A stretch of 64,000 bases of DNA from Phycicoccus sp. Root101 (GTDB taxonomy: Bacteria > Actinomycetota > Actinomycetes > Actinomycetales > Dermatophilaceae). This document shows, in pieces, positions 63,680-64,000 of the stretch. The position numbers and the translations under genes were made by a program. The number at the start of each line of letters is the position of its first letter. The stretch's first letter is position 1. Under the pieces are notes generated by a model. The model saw nothing but the letters and a program-made list of their open reading frames with translations. It did no database searches and was not told the DNA's origin. The DNA is taken from assembly GCF_001426245.1 (NCBI RefSeq), contig NZ_LMCM01000006.1, forward strand, positions 617,038-681,037. The letters are read 5' to 3'.

Positions 63680-64000
63680 TCATTGGGCTCGGATGGTGAA
63701 CGGGACGGTGATGACGTGACCGTTCACAAGGCGGAACTGCGCCCATGTCTGGTAGGTCCCGGCGGTGGGGAAGTCGGTGTGCACGGCGAGTTCGGGGCCG
63801 AACGTCTGGCCCGGCAGGGCGAAGACGGGACGGCCGTTGGAGTCGGTGACCTCGGCGTGCTCGTGGGTGAAGGTCTGCCCGTCTGCGCGCATGATGACGA
63901 TGTGACCGGCTGCTGCGAGGTACGGCTGGAGGTTGGTGACCGGTGTACCGGTGGTGGCGTCGGCGAACGTGTAGTTCAGGTCGCTGCGCCGGCCGGCGCG
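63680..64000 (-). CDS. C-terminal part of an exported beta-sandwich protein, cut by window edge
   Basis: The frame is open to the right edge without stops. Visible residues give LQPYLAAAGHIVIM, then FTHEHAEV, a second block GPELAVHTDFPTAGTYQTWAQF and a VPFTI end. This resembles a family of bacterial secreted proteins in which a small beta-sandwich with His residues faces outside (copper-resistance-like); the name is not certain. The N-terminus is outside the window. Confidence 0.6.
   Translation of the reverse strand, partial: RAGRRSDLNYTFADATTGTPVTNLQPYLAAAGHIVIMRADGQTFTHEHAEVTDSNGRPVFALPGQTFGPELAVHTDFPTAGTYQTWAQFRLVNGHVITVPFTIRAQ

Overview
The window is high-GC DNA with short intergenic spaces, GTG/TTG starts, AGGAGG-type ribosome binding sites, actinobacterial ECF sigma and LuxR/ANTAR regulators and a class-A CtaD. 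This fits an actinobacterium, most likely a Micrococcales relative of Intrasporangiaceae/Dermatophilaceae (inference from gene content, not a search). I saw no rRNA, complete tRNA, CRISPR array, transposase or integrase.

Layout. 1-3560 is chromosome-like: the end of a molybdopterin oxidoreductase, broken here by two short tandem duplications, then a small helical protein and a Na/Ca exchanger-type membrane protein. At 3888-3932 lies the 3' part of a tRNA-Val(GAC) gene without its 5' half, followed by its terminator. This is the usual scar at the distal end of an integrated element, and its polarity places the element to the right. A decayed MobF relaxase/helicase fragment (55.7-56.6 kb) supports a conjugative origin for part of the island. 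Accessory cargo follows: a secreted Ig-like protein (4.6-7.5 kb), a Zn-type ArsR/CDF pair (8.1-9.3 kb), a wrecked nickel permease (10.2-10.9 kb), an ECF sigma/membrane protein pair (11-12.5 kb), a LuxR-TPR regulator and a solitary DUF262-DUF1524-DUF5655 (GmrSD-like) defence protein (15.9-18.0 kb).

The centre (19.5-55.5 kb) is a dense hydrolase and redox region. It has five paralogues of one GHSYGG alpha/beta-hydrolase family (three cytosolic, one Sec-exported, one Tat-exported), two Asp-nucleophile (dehalogenase/epoxide hydrolase-like) hydrolases and one HSL-type esterase. Two partly matching modules, A (19.5-26.2 kb) and B (45.3-54.2 kb), each contain a GHSYGG hydrolase, a PNPOx-like protein, an Asp-type hydrolase, a TDT/SLAC1-like membrane protein and a flavin reductase tied to molybdenum chemistry. 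Between them lie a Dps, an orphan ctaD and a LysR-headed run of hydrolase and WrbA genes divergent from two overlapping LuxR ATPase regulators. There is also a redox two-component pair: a response regulator fused to a thioredoxin-reductase-like flavoprotein that lacks CxxC, and a cNMP-domain histidine kinase.

Right end (56.6-64 kb): a third large LuxR ATPase, a serine-hydrolase lipoprotein, small conserved proteins and the 3' end of an exported protein. Working interpretation (inference): a stress/xenobiotic island that hydrolyses esters or reactive electrophiles and links this to flavin, thiol and molybdenum redox chemistry under several ATPase-type LuxR regulators.
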